Of a DNA stretch of 64,000 bases, positions 1-8,552 are shown piece by piece. Source of the stretch: Paenibacillus sp. FSL H7-0357 (GTDB lineage Bacteria > Bacillota > Bacilli > Paenibacillales > Paenibacillaceae); the NCBI RefSeq assembly GCF_000758525.1, contig NZ_CP009241.1, forward strand, positions 1,178,001-1,242,000, written 5' to 3'. Position numbers and translations under genes: made by a program. Every line of letters begins with the position of its first letter. Position 1 is the first letter of the stretch. The notes below the pieces were generated by a model that saw only the letters and a list, made by a program, of their open reading frames with translations, had not been told where the DNA came from and searched no databases.

Positions 1-344
1 TGTCCCTATGGATCAGCCCGGAGTTTGCTGAAGCCCATTATGTGCTGTTCCAGGTGCTGGTATTGTCGGTATCTCTGGGTGCACTTGGTGTAGTCCCCTA
101 TTATTGTCTGAATGGAACCGGGTACGTCAGGCTTAATACTGCCATTTCACTTCTCACCACACTGGTGACAATGGGTCTGTTTGTTCTATTGATCCCGAGA
201 TATGGTGCCATTGGCATCGGCCTGGGCAAGTTTGTCGGCATACCGCTGGTTGTCTTCTCCCTGTATTACGTGGAGAAAGTGGTTCTGAATGGCAGCGGTC
301 AAAGGAGGGAACCGGTTCGTGAAGGGACGATGGAAAGCATCTGA
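1..344 (+). CDS. Wzx-type polysaccharide flippase, C-terminal fragment (5' end outside window)
   Basis: This is the 3' end of a membrane protein; the reading frame is already open at base 3, so the gene begins upstream of the window. The visible part encodes at least two hydrophobic segments, one containing the stretch LVLSVSLGALGVV and one running from about LLTTLVTMGLFVLLIPRYGAIG. The small-residue turn R-Y-G-A-I-G-I-G between helices is typical of MATE/Wzx polysaccharide exporters, where a short charged tail follows the last helix. It overlaps the next glycosyltransferase gene by 26 bases, so the two are translationally linked. Its likely role is flipping lipid-linked repeat units across the membrane. 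A second complete flippase lies at 13011-14354, so the locus has two. Only the C-terminus is visible, so the family call rests on helix pattern and context. Confidence 0.7.
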   Translation, partial: SLWISPEFAEAHYVLFQVLVLSVSLGALGVVPYYCLNGTGYVRLNTAISLLTTLVTMGLFVLLIPRYGAIGIGLGKFVGIPLVVFSLYYVEKVVLNGSGQRREPVREGTMESI

Positions 345-1488
345 AGAGAATCATCAGAAGAAGTACCTGTTCTTTGATTTGCTGAATACCGGACATCATT
401 ATCAATATAATCTGGCTGTGATGAAGGGGGTATTGAAGGGGGCGCCCTCCAGTGAAGTCACATACTATTCCAGTAGACTGGAAGAGAGCAGGCAGGCGGA
501 GCTTGAGGCAGCAGGGATCAATTATCAGCGGGCGGTGGAAAGGCGGTATCACCGTTATATGCCATCCATGCTGGTCCGTGCGCTGCTTCTGCTGCAGGTG
601 CTGCGTTTTGCTTACAAGCATAAGTCCGTTCTGCATCTGTTATATCTGGATACGCTGATCATTCCGCTGGTGTTCCTGATTCCTGCGCTGAGGGGGATGA
701 AAATAACAGCGACGCTTCACTGGTATCCGCCAAGAGAGAGCAAACGCAGGCTGCTGAGGAATCTGCTGCGGCGTCAACATCTCGACAAGCTTATTGTCCA
801 CGGGGATTATCTGAGGAAGCAGGTGCTGGAACTGACCAGCGTGGAGCAGTCAAGAGTAAGCTCTATCGTGTATCCCAACCTGCATCCTGCTGTGGTGCAG
901 GAAACCGTTCAAGCGCCCGGCACCCATGCCAGCCAAGGCGCTGCGGAGTCCGTGCCGACCTTACTCTGCTTCGGCGGCCTGCGGTATGACAAGGGAATTG
1001 ACCTGCTATTGGAAGCAGCCGGGAGACTAACCGGCCAGCCTTTCTCTATCCTCATTGCAGGCAGGGAGCAGGATTTCACACGCGGCGATTTGGAGCAGAT
1101 CATCCGCGACAAGGGGCTGGAGCACAAGGTAGAGCTATGTTTGGAATATATTCCGGATCATGAGGTGCCGTTATATTTCGAGCGGGCGGATATCATTGTA
1201 CTGCCTTACCGCAAAATGTTCTCCGGCCAAAGCGGACCGCTGACCGAAGCGGCGGCGAGAGGCAAGGTGATTATTGGACCGAGCCACGGGGAGATCGGGT
1301 ACTGTATTGAGCGTTATGGACTGGGGGTCAGCTTCCGGGCGGAGGATATCAGCGATCTTGGCGACAAAATCGTCTATGCCATACATAACATGGATGAACT
1401 CCGCCGGAAATCACAAAGCTCGGAGTATAAGGCGCTCCTGTCGCCGGGTATTTTCGAGCAGCGGTATTTCGAGGAGCTTGCCGGGTAG
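319..1488 (+). CDS. Glycosyltransferase, GT4-like (group 1)
   Basis: Predicted 389-residue cytoplasmic glycosyltransferase with the two-domain GT-B layout. The C-terminal half has the typical core: FGGLRYDKGIDLLLEA (nucleotide-sugar domain entry), then IPDHEVPLYFERADIIVLPY and a conserved segment ending GPLTEAAARGKVII. The usual EX7E motif is only half present (the second Glu in LTEAA is kept), as in several EPS group 1 enzymes. The GTG at 319 is preferred over an in-frame ATG at 289 because AAAGGAGGG at 301-309 is correctly spaced from 319; this start overlaps the upstream flippase by 26 bases. The donor sugar cannot be told from sequence. Context puts it in repeat-unit assembly on undecaprenyl phosphate. 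Confidence 0.8.
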   Translation: MKGRWKASEENHQKKYLFFDLLNTGHHYQYNLAVMKGVLKGAPSSEVTYYSSRLEESRQAELEAAGINYQRAVERRYHRYMPSMLVRALLLLQVLRFAYKHKSVLHLLYLDTLIIPLVFLIPALRGMKITATLHWYPPRESKRRLLRNLLRRQHLDKLIVHGDYLRKQVLELTSVEQSRVSSIVYPNLHPAVVQETVQAPGTHASQGAAESVPTLLCFGGLRYDKGIDLLLEAAGRLTGQPFSILIAGREQDFTRGDLEQIIRDKGLEHKVELCLEYIPDHEVPLYFERADIIVLPYRKMFSGQSGPLTEAAARGKVIIGPSHGEIGYCIERYGLGVSFRAEDISDLGDKIVYAIHNMDELRRKSQSSEYKALLSPGIFEQRYFEELAG

Positions 1489-1505
1489 GAGGGAGGATAA
1501 TGTAA

Positions 1506-2714
1506 ATGGCGTTCGTTTTAAAAATCGGATTCCTGCTGGTGACCGCCTTTTTGATCAAGCCCACGGCTTTGGGAGAGAACTACTCCATGCTGGGAATCGC
1601 AGCGGCCATGCTTGCCCTTTTGTTTCATCTCATTGATTGCCGGGTGCATCCCATGAAGAAAATATCCATTCAGGGCCCTCATCGGCTTGTGCTGTTCCTG
1701 GTACTGCTGCTGTTCAGCTACCTGCTGGGCCACGCCATGCTGATGAACTCCATCTTCCTGCTGAATGTGTTGAAAGCGGCAGTGCTGAACTGCACCGTAG
1801 TTCTCGTTGCGGCCTTCATCCTAAGCGAGGCAAGGGCCAACTATATTTTCTTTCGCAGCATGGTGATCATTTTTATTGGATTCATTGTGTCCTACTATGT
1901 GACCATCGCGCTGGCTGTATTTGTGACTCACCTGGAGCAGCTGGAGTTATTCCGGATTCAAATCGGGGACTATCCCTCCTCAGGGATGACCTATTTCCCC
2001 TTCACCGTCATGTACGGCGTTTACACGGTAGACGGTATCCGGTTTCCGCGGCTGCTGGGGCTGTTCAGGGAATCGGGCATTCTGCAGATGTTCCTGATCT
2101 GGTCATTGTTCAATCTGAAGTCCATCCGGCTGAACCGGTTATGGATTAAAGGAACACTGCTGCTGGGGATTATCGCTTCGTTCTCAACGGCAGGGCTTGC
2201 GATTCTCTTCGCCAACCTTGTGCTGTATCTCTTTATGAATAAAAAAGTGATGAGAGGCGTCGTCTTGCTCTGCTTAACCTATGTGGTGGTCATGTACGCC
2301 CCGTTTATCGGGATCAACGACAAGACGGAAACGCATGGCGCTTCCATCTCGGACCGTACCTTGGCTACAGAAGCAGGGCTGGAAGCGCTCGGGAACAATC
2401 CGTTCGGTGAAGGCATGTACAACACCCGTATTCCCAACGCGGGGATCAACCTGGTAGCAGCTTCTTCCATGATCGGCGTGGCCGGCGTGCTGCTCGCGAT
2501 GCTTGTCTATCTGGTACCGGCGCTTGCCGCCGGGGACCGCAGGCGGTATTTACTCGCAGTCATTCCCATTATTCTGACTTCGCTGATCTCACAACCGCTG
2601 CTGGATGCCCCGCTGCTCTATCTGCTGCTGATGGCCCCGTATAAGGGCGAAGAGGAACCACAACCCGAAGGGGCGGCATTACTTGTTCAACCCGCTTTGG
2701 AATACATCCGTTAG
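1506..2714 (+). CDS. Wzy-like polysaccharide polymerase / O-antigen ligase family membrane protein
   Basis: 402-residue polytopic membrane protein with about ten hydrophobic segments and a larger extracytoplasmic loop near residues 255-320 (around the GISDRT-like region and NPFGEGMYNTRIP). A loop carrying NNPFGEGM is typical of Wzy and O-antigen-ligase proteins (Wzy_C-like), which join flipped repeat units outside the membrane. It follows a glycosyltransferase by 17 bases behind GGAGGGAGGA and is followed by two more glycosyltransferases, as expected in a Wzx/Wzy cluster. A second protein of this class is at 9975-11348. Wzy proteins have little sequence conservation, so the assignment is from topology, motif and neighbourhood; an O-acetylase or ligase role is not excluded. 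Confidence 0.7.
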   Translation: MAFVLKIGFLLVTAFLIKPTALGENYSMLGIAAAMLALLFHLIDCRVHPMKKISIQGPHRLVLFLVLLLFSYLLGHAMLMNSIFLLNVLKAAVLNCTVVLVAAFILSEARANYIFFRSMVIIFIGFIVSYYVTIALAVFVTHLEQLELFRIQIGDYPSSGMTYFPFTVMYGVYTVDGIRFPRLLGLFRESGILQMFLIWSLFNLKSIRLNRLWIKGTLLLGIIASFSTAGLAILFANLVLYLFMNKKVMRGVVLLCLTYVVVMYAPFIGINDKTETHGASISDRTLATEAGLEALGNNPFGEGMYNTRIPNAGINLVAASSMIGVAGVLLAMLVYLVPALAAGDRRRYLLAVIPIILTSLISQPLLDAPLLYLLLMAPYKGEEEPQPEGAALLVQPALEYIR

Positions 2715-2736
2715 GATCAAGAAAAGGTAGGGTCTT

Positions 2737-3864
2737 ATGATAAAAACACTATTGATAGCCTATCAGATCGCCCCGTACCGTATCCCGGTCTATAACACGA
2801 TCGACGCATCGGAGGATATCGATCTTACGGTCTGGTTTCTGGAGGAGAAGGAAGCCAACCGGGAATGGAATATTGATTATCAGGATATGCGATTCCGGTA
2901 CAGCTGCCTGCGCGGGTTCCATTTGTTCATTCAGCGTATGGATTTCGGGGTGCATATCAACCCGGGTTTATTCTTTAAGCTGGTACGCCTGAATCCCGAT
3001 GTGATTATCACCACGAGTTATGACGCGATTGGCTATTGGGTCAGCTTATTCTACGCTAAGCTCTTCCGTAAAAAGTTCGTCGTCTGGTGGGGCAGCACGC
3101 TGGAGAGCAGCAGAGTGAAGAACCGGGCGATGAATGCGGTGCGCGGATTGTATTTCCGTTCGGCGGATTCCTTTGTAACCTATGGCTCGGACTCAGCCAG
3201 ATGCCTGAACCACTACGGCATTCCGGATGAGAAAATGGCTGTCGGCTTCAATACGGTGGATATCCGCTATTACTACCGGAAACGCCTGGCGGTTAAGCCC
3301 CATAAGGAAGAGGAAGGGCTGCTAAATCTCCTGTTTGTCGGTCAGCTGATCAAGCGGAAGGGCCTGGAGGAGACCATCCAGTCATTGGCCCGGCTGAACC
3401 ATGAGAACTGGAGGCTGCGGATTATCGGCACGGGACCGGATGAGAAAAAGCTGAAGGAAATGGTCCGGCGGTACGGCATGGAAGAGAAGGTGCTGTTCGA
3501 GGGCTACAAGCAGAAGGAGGAGCTGACCGGCTATTTGGCGGCGGCCGACTGCCTGCTGGTCCCTTCGCTGATTGAGGTGTGGGGGCTTGTGGTCAACGAA
3601 GCGCTTGTCTCTAACACCTTCGTGCTGGCTTCCAAATATGCCGGCGTGACGAGTGATCTGATTGTCGACAAGGAGAACGGGATCATCGCCGATCCTCTGG
3701 ACCCGGCCAGTATGGATGAAGCGATGCAGTGGCTGTTCGACAATGTATCCTATTTAAAAGCAGACCGGAAGATCAAGCTGAGCATGTGGAAGAAGCTGCA
3801 TCCCACGACCTATGCCAAATCAGTGGTCCGGGCCATCCGGATGGCGAGCCGGCCCAGCCATTAA
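2737..3864 (+). CDS. Glycosyltransferase family 4
   Basis: 375-residue GT-B enzyme. The N-terminal acceptor domain begins with IAYQIAPYRIPVYN, a pattern common in EPS GT4 enzymes. The C-terminal donor domain begins near residue 198 with LLFVGQLIKRKGLEETIQS and carries a full EX7E motif (E-V-W-G-L-V-V-N-E) at about residue 285, in the segment VPSLIEVWGLVVNEAL. These motifs place it confidently in the GT4 retaining family. It is preceded by AAGGTAGGG and sits 22 bases after the polymerase-like gene. It most likely adds one sugar of the EPS repeat unit; specificity is unknown. Confidence 0.88.
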   Translation: MIKTLLIAYQIAPYRIPVYNTIDASEDIDLTVWFLEEKEANREWNIDYQDMRFRYSCLRGFHLFIQRMDFGVHINPGLFFKLVRLNPDVIITTSYDAIGYWVSLFYAKLFRKKFVVWWGSTLESSRVKNRAMNAVRGLYFRSADSFVTYGSDSARCLNHYGIPDEKMAVGFNTVDIRYYYRKRLAVKPHKEEEGLLNLLFVGQLIKRKGLEETIQSLARLNHENWRLRIIGTGPDEKKLKEMVRRYGMEEKVLFEGYKQKEELTGYLAAADCLLVPSLIEVWGLVVNEALVSNTFVLASKYAGVTSDLIVDKENGIIADPLDPASMDEAMQWLFDNVSYLKADRKIKLSMWKKLHPTTYAKSVVRAIRMASRPSH

Positions 3865-3904
3865 AAAGGTAAGGTTAAGATTATTTCGAGAGAGGTGCAA
3901 GGCT

Positions 3905-5149
3905 ATGAAGCCGAAAATTGTGTTCGTGATCAATTATTTTTACCCGGATTATGCTTCCACCGGCCAACTGCTGACCGAGCTGTGCCTGCATCTGCAGAAT
4001 GACTTTCAAATTACCGTCATTGCTTCGCAGCCCGGCTATTCCGGGGAGGCGAACACAGAGAAGAGAAGATTCATTACCGATCACCTGGAAAATATTGAAA
4101 TTATCCGTATCCGTCTTCCTGTGGTCAATAAGCTGAATAAATGGAGTAGGCTGCGATATATCGTAACCTACTTTTTTTATGCCATTGTTGCCGTGCTGAA
4201 GCAAAGAAACGTGGATTTTATCTATACGATCTCACAGCCGCCGATCCTCGGGGGGCTGATCGGAACGATCGGCAAGCTGCTGAAACGGTCGAAGCATATT
4301 TATAATATCCAGGATTTCAACCCGGAGCAGGCGAAGGCGGTCGGCTTCATGCAGAATGCCAGGCTGATGAAGCTTGCCCAATGGGTGGACACCCTGAACT
4401 GCAAGCTGGCGGATCACATTATTACGGTAGGCCAGGATATGCAGGAGACCCTGCTGAGACGGTTTGCCAACAAGAAGGTGACAGAGAATACCGTCATTAA
4501 CAATTGGACCAATGAACAGGAGATTATTCCCTTAAGCAGGGAGCATCCACAGGTCCAGGGCTTCCTCGAGAAGCATGGCCTGCAGAATAAATTCATTGTG
4601 ATGTATTCCGGAAACCTCGGACTCTATTACGATCTGGAGAACCTGGTCAAGCAGACGGCAGCCTTCCGTCATCTCGATAATCTCGCCTTCGTCTTTATCG
4701 GAGAGGGAGCAGTGAAAGCCAAAATGCAGGAATATGTGGCGGAGCACGAACTCTCGCAGGTCTATTTTCTGCCTTACCAGCCGAAAGAGGATCTGGTGTA
4801 CTCCCTGAACGCTGCCCATGTACATCTGGTAGTTAATCAGAAGGGAATCAAGGGTGTCTCCGTTCCCAGTAAAATCTACGGGGTCATGGCTGCAGGCAAG
4901 CCGGTGCTTGGTGTCCTTGAGAACGGAAGTGAGGCGTACCGGCTGATTCGGGAAAGCAACTGCGGTCTTCTCGTCGAGCCTCACAGTTATGAGGAGGTTG
5001 TCCGCAGCGTGCTGGCTTTTTATGAATGGGATAGTGAAGAGCTGGAGGCCTGCGGGATGCGGGGAAGAGCCTATTTGGAACAGTATTTAAGAAGGGAACT
5101 GTCTCTTGAACGTTATAGAGAGCTGCTGCTGTCTTTAAAAATCTCATAA
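3905..5149 (+). CDS. Glycosyltransferase, WcaI/WbuB-like
   Basis: 414-residue glycosyltransferase. The N-terminus runs from KIVFVINYFYPDYASTGQLL, the pattern of WcaI/WbuB-type enzymes that act in colanic-acid-like and fucose/N-acetylfucosamine polysaccharide pathways. The C-terminal domain carries MYSGNLGLYYDLENL and the family motif VPSKIYGVMAAGKPVLG in place of a standard EX7E motif. The ATG at 3905 is chosen because GAGAGGTG at 3889-3896 precedes it; the open frame continues upstream to 3812 but would overlap the previous gene without a ribosome site. The acceptor is probably a lipid-linked saccharide. Exact sugar unknown. Confidence 0.85.
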   Translation: MKPKIVFVINYFYPDYASTGQLLTELCLHLQNDFQITVIASQPGYSGEANTEKRRFITDHLENIEIIRIRLPVVNKLNKWSRLRYIVTYFFYAIVAVLKQRNVDFIYTISQPPILGGLIGTIGKLLKRSKHIYNIQDFNPEQAKAVGFMQNARLMKLAQWVDTLNCKLADHIITVGQDMQETLLRRFANKKVTENTVINNWTNEQEIIPLSREHPQVQGFLEKHGLQNKFIVMYSGNLGLYYDLENLVKQTAAFRHLDNLAFVFIGEGAVKAKMQEYVAEHELSQVYFLPYQPKEDLVYSLNAAHVHLVVNQKGIKGVSVPSKIYGVMAAGKPVLGVLENGSEAYRLIRESNCGLLVEPHSYEEVVRSVLAFYEWDSEELEACGMRGRAYLEQYLRRELSLERYRELLLSLKIS

Positions 5150-5164
5150 AAGGTGGGGGAATTC

Positions 5165-6538
5165 ATGAAGCTGGTGTTATTGTCCGGGGGTTCCGGAAAA
5201 AGATTGTGGCCGTTATCCAACGATTCCCGCTCCAAGCAGTTTCTCAAAGTACTGGAGAACGAAGAGAAGGAAATGGTCTCTATGGTCCAGAGGGTATGGG
5301 GGCAGATTGAGCGCAGCGGACTGGGTGCATCCACGTTTGTAGCTACGGGGAAATCGCAGATTGAAATGATGCACAGCCAGCTCGGCCCGCATGTGCCTCT
5401 GATCATCGAGCCGGAACGCAGGGATACCTTCCCGGCCATCGCGCTTACAGCGGCCTATCTGTATTCCTTTATTGGAGTGGATCCGGATGAAGTGATCGCC
5501 ATTCTGCCGGTGGACCCGTTTGTGGAAAACCGCTTTTTTGATACCGTCAAGCAGCTGGAGGAGGTTGTGTCGGCAACGAGAGCGGATCTCGCACTGATCG
5601 GCGTACAGCCCACGTATCCCTCTTCCAAGTACGGCTATATCATCCCTGAAAGCGGTGCGGATTCCTCCGGCGGCAGCCTGAAAGTCAGCCATTTCCGTGA
5701 GAAACCGCAGGAAGAGGAGGCCAAAAACCTGATTGCCCAGGGCGCCCTGTGGAACTGCGGAGTGTTTGCCTTTAGGCTCGGCTATCTTATCGATATATTG
5801 AGCGGGCAAGGCTTGCCTGTGAACTACGAGGAGCTGTCGGAGCAATATGACCAGCTGCCCAAGATCAGCTTTGATTATGAAGTGGTTGAGAAGGCAGCCC
5901 ATATCACTGTGGTTCCCTATGAAGGTTATTGGAAGGATCTCGGGACGTGGAACACTCTTACAGAAGAGATGAAAAACAATCAAATCGGCAGAGGAACGAT
6001 CAGCGGGGATTGCAGCAACACCCACCTGATCAATGAGATTGATATCCCCGTGTCCATTATCGGTTTATCCGATATTGTCGTGGCGGTGAGCCCGGACGGG
6101 ATTCTGGTCACAGACAAGAGCGAAAGCCCGAGAATCAAGGACTACATTGATTATAATCAGGGACCGATGTATGAAGAGCGTCAATGGGGCTGGGTAAGAA
6201 TACTGGATGACCAGTCGTATGAGGACGGACGCTGTGCCGTTACTAAACGGGTATGCATTCTTGGCGGCAAAAGCCTCAGTTACCGGATGCACACCAGCCG
6301 GGAAGAGGTTTGGACCATTATTAAGGGAGAGGCAGAGTTTGTGCAGAACGGGAATTTCATGCTTATCGGCCCGGGCAATGTCCTGCATATTCCGATGAAG
6401 ACATTGCATACGCTCAGAGCTTCTGCCGACCTGGAGATGATAGTGGTCCAAAGCGGGCAGGTACGGGAACCTAACCGGATGCTTGAGCTGTACCCTACAT
6501 GGGATGAGATGTCACAGCATTGCTTCAAAACCTCCTGA
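5165..6538 (+). CDS. manC: Mannose-1-phosphate guanylyltransferase (type II-like, nucleotidyltransferase plus cupin)
   Basis: 457-residue enzyme expected to make GDP-mannose from mannose-1-phosphate and GTP. The N-terminal nucleotidyltransferase domain starts with LSGGSGKRLWPLS followed by SKQF (residues 6-26), the diagnostic signature. A further conserved stretch is FREKPQEEEA, and the C-terminal third is a cupin (residues about 345-445) with YRMHTSREEVWTII and the proline/histidine pattern of ManC proteins. In bifunctional enzymes the cupin is the mannose-6-phosphate isomerase, but here the usual HRAEHW-like core reads HTSREEVW, so isomerase activity is uncertain. ATG at 5165 is chosen over GTG 5153, which would lie inside the AGGTGGGG ribosome site. 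The gene points to mannose, or a GDP-mannose-derived sugar such as fucose, in the EPS. Confidence 0.9.
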   Translation: MKLVLLSGGSGKRLWPLSNDSRSKQFLKVLENEEKEMVSMVQRVWGQIERSGLGASTFVATGKSQIEMMHSQLGPHVPLIIEPERRDTFPAIALTAAYLYSFIGVDPDEVIAILPVDPFVENRFFDTVKQLEEVVSATRADLALIGVQPTYPSSKYGYIIPESGADSSGGSLKVSHFREKPQEEEAKNLIAQGALWNCGVFAFRLGYLIDILSGQGLPVNYEELSEQYDQLPKISFDYEVVEKAAHITVVPYEGYWKDLGTWNTLTEEMKNNQIGRGTISGDCSNTHLINEIDIPVSIIGLSDIVVAVSPDGILVTDKSESPRIKDYIDYNQGPMYEERQWGWVRILDDQSYEDGRCAVTKRVCILGGKSLSYRMHTSREEVWTIIKGEAEFVQNGNFMLIGPGNVLHIPMKTLHTLRASADLEMIVVQSGQVREPNRMLELYPTWDEMSQHCFKTS

Positions 6539-6574
6539 ATAGCCGAATCATCCTAACCCAAAGGAGGCCAACAC

Positions 6575-8314
6575 ATGCATGCAATCGCCGATCAGCTGGA
6601 GGAAATCGTTCAGAGGCGTTATAACCGCTGGAAAAATGCAGAGCTGCCCGCTTATCTCAGCAAAGAGCTGAATGAGCTGAAGTCTGCGGAAATTATCGAC
6701 CGCTTCTATCAGGATTTGCAGCTTGAGGATCATGGCATTTACGGAATTACCGGGGTTGGAACGAACCGGATGAATATATTTACGATCCGCCGCGTTTGCC
6801 GGGGACTGGCTGAGGAGATTAAGAGCCGCGGCTTTGCCGCCGGGCAGAGAGGCATAGCCATCGGCTATGATTCAACGTCCTTTTCCAAAGGGCTTGCGGA
6901 GCAGGCGGCGCTCGTTCTGGCGAATCATGAGGTGAAATGTTATCTGTTCCGCCAGCCTTCTCCCGCAGGTGAACTGGCATTTGCCGTACGGTATTTACAT
7001 GCTGCCGGAGGGCTGCTCATGTCGAGCGGGGGGGAGGCCTCCGGCTACAGCGGCTGCACCCTTTATGATGAGCATGGAATGCCGGTAGAGACGGAGACCA
7101 ACCTGCGCTTGGCCCGTTACATGGAGCAGTGGGAAGATGGGCTTCATATCGGATTGATGAATGTAGAGGAGGCGGCCCGTACAGGCCGGCTTGTCTTTAC
7201 CGGGGAGGAAGTCGCCAGCGCCTATCTGGAAGATGTGGAACGGATTCCGGTCTCCCGGGAAATCAATCAAATCATGGGCGCTTCTGTGCGTATCCTTTAT
7301 ATCCAGCCGGGGCAGGGGGAGGCAGGACTGCTGCGCAGCACGCTTCTGCGTTCCGGCTTTACCTCGGTACATGTCGTTCAGGACCCGAAGCTGCAGAGCG
7401 CGAAGTCATCCTCCCAATACTTTGAGCTGTACGATTGGCGGCTGGCGAATGAGGCGGCTGCGGAGATGAATGCCGATCTGATTCTGGCGTTCAACCCGCA
7501 GTATAGTGAGCTGGCCTTGTCCATTAAGACGGAAATGGGCAAGTATCTTGTATTAAGCCACAGTGAAACGGCGGCGCTGCTTCTCCACTATCTTTTGCGG
7601 CAAAAGAACAACAGAGGGGGAAGCACTGCCGGTGGAGTGCTGCTTAAGTCTTTTTTTACAAGTGATCTTGCCTCGTCTATTGCCCGAAAAGAGGGGATTA
7701 AGACGATCAATGTTACCGGAGGTTTTGGCGGAGGGGCATCGCTGGGGAAATTTTGCCGCTCGGGCAATCTCCCTTTTCTGTTCGGTTACGATGAGGACGG
7801 CGGATTTGCGGTCGGGGGCTCCATTGCTGGCAGTGACGCCATTCAGTATGCTGTGCTGATTGCCGAGATGTCAGCCTATTTTAAGTCCAGGGGCAGAACA
7901 CTTGGCAAAGAGCTGCTGGACTTGTATGCGGAGCACGGCTGGTTCGCAGATGACAGGATAGAGCTTACATACCGCGGACTTGAAGGCCGGCAGAGGGTGA
8001 GCTTTATCATGGGGCGGCTGAGCAAGGATGCGTTAAGAGTAGTGGGCGGATTAAAGGTTGAGCAGTTGTATGACTTCCGGGCCCGGGAGCATATCCAACT
8101 GGCCAAAGGCAAACATTTGGCGCTGGATATGCCGCGGTATGACGCGCTCAAATTTATAATGGAGGACGGGTCCTGGTATGGTCTGCGGCCGGTATCTGCA
8201 CAGCCGGGCATTCAGCTGTTCCTCGGCAGCCATGCTTCTGACAGCCTTGCCAGCAGGCGGAAGCTTGCAGCTATACGATCCGACGTGCTGTTCATGCTGG
8301 AAAGCATGCTGTGA
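6575..8314 (+). CDS. Phosphohexomutase (PgcA/ManB-like) homologue with degenerate catalytic motifs; probable pseudoenzyme
   Basis: 579 residues, the full length of PgcA-type phosphoglucomutase/phosphomannomutase. The fold is recognisable throughout: VGTNRMNIFTIRRVCRGLAEE near residue 60, GKYLVLSHSETAALLLHYLL near 320, and FMEDGSWY-like sequence near residue 530. Yet every catalytic loop is changed. The phosphoserine loop (family T-A-S-H-N-P) reads M-S-S-G-G-E at 149-154, keeping a serine but losing His and Asn. The Mg2+ loop (D-G/P-D-A-D-R) reads N-P-Q-Y-S-E at 307-312, with no aspartate. The sugar loop (G-E-E-S-G) reads Y-D-E-D-G at 405-409. The phosphate loop (R-P-S-G-T-E-P-K) reads R-P-V-S-A-Q-P-G at 538-545. 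No frameshift or stop is present. It follows manC by 36 bases, where an active phosphomannomutase would be expected, so loss of activity is notable; a regulatory or binding role is possible. Confidence 0.8.
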   Translation: MHAIADQLEEIVQRRYNRWKNAELPAYLSKELNELKSAEIIDRFYQDLQLEDHGIYGITGVGTNRMNIFTIRRVCRGLAEEIKSRGFAAGQRGIAIGYDSTSFSKGLAEQAALVLANHEVKCYLFRQPSPAGELAFAVRYLHAAGGLLMSSGGEASGYSGCTLYDEHGMPVETETNLRLARYMEQWEDGLHIGLMNVEEAARTGRLVFTGEEVASAYLEDVERIPVSREINQIMGASVRILYIQPGQGEAGLLRSTLLRSGFTSVHVVQDPKLQSAKSSSQYFELYDWRLANEAAAEMNADLILAFNPQYSELALSIKTEMGKYLVLSHSETAALLLHYLLRQKNNRGGSTAGGVLLKSFFTSDLASSIARKEGIKTINVTGGFGGGASLGKFCRSGNLPFLFGYDEDGGFAVGGSIAGSDAIQYAVLIAEMSAYFKSRGRTLGKELLDLYAEHGWFADDRIELTYRGLEGRQRVSFIMGRLSKDALRVVGGLKVEQLYDFRAREHIQLAKGKHLALDMPRYDALKFIMEDGSWYGLRPVSAQPGIQLFLGSHASDSLASRRKLAAIRSDVLFMLESML

Positions 8315-8333
8315 AACTGAAAATTTTTATTTG

Positions 8334-8362
8334 TTTACAATGTTATTCGAAACGAATATAAT
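8334..8362 (+). promoter_or_regulatory. Sigma-A-type promoter for the wzz-kinase half of the EPS locus
   Basis: TTTACA (8334-8339) and a perfect TATAAT (8357-8362) are separated by exactly 17 bases. Transcription would start near 8369 and give a leader of about 185 bases before the GTG at 8553. This supports a second transcription unit within the EPS locus. The promoter begins 20 bases after the phosphohexomutase stop and no clear terminator precedes it, so read-through from the first unit is likely too. Confidence 0.75.
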
Positions 8363-8552
8363 TGAGTCGACAAATACTCTTATCGAGGTATTTTTTGAGA
8401 GCCTTAGAGACTGTCTGAAATTGCGGAATGTTGAAAATGGGTATGTAAAGAGGCATGGAAACGGGTTAAAGCAATAGTTTATGTCTTGTAGTCGCGTATT
8501 GAATAATTATTATTTGTTTATTCGTTCTAATAATTCGAATGGAGGAATTTGA
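8363..8552 (+). other. Long 5' leader before the chain-length regulator gene
   Basis: About 185 non-coding, AT-rich bases between the promoter and the ribosome site GGAGG (8541-8545). The only clear structure is an AT-rich hairpin with arms AATTATTA (8505-8512) and TAATAATT (8528-8535), placed just before the ribosome site. No known riboswitch signature is recognised. The length suggests post-transcriptional control, but nothing more can be shown from sequence. Confidence 0.35.

Noticed and set aside
5213..6025. 270-codon minus-strand open frame over manC
   Set aside because: Antisense shadow of a strongly supported gene; no start signal or family resemblance.
8314..8334. Terminator between the two halves of the EPS locus
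   Set aside because: Only a small palindrome (AGCATGCT) with no T run is present, so read-through is assumed.
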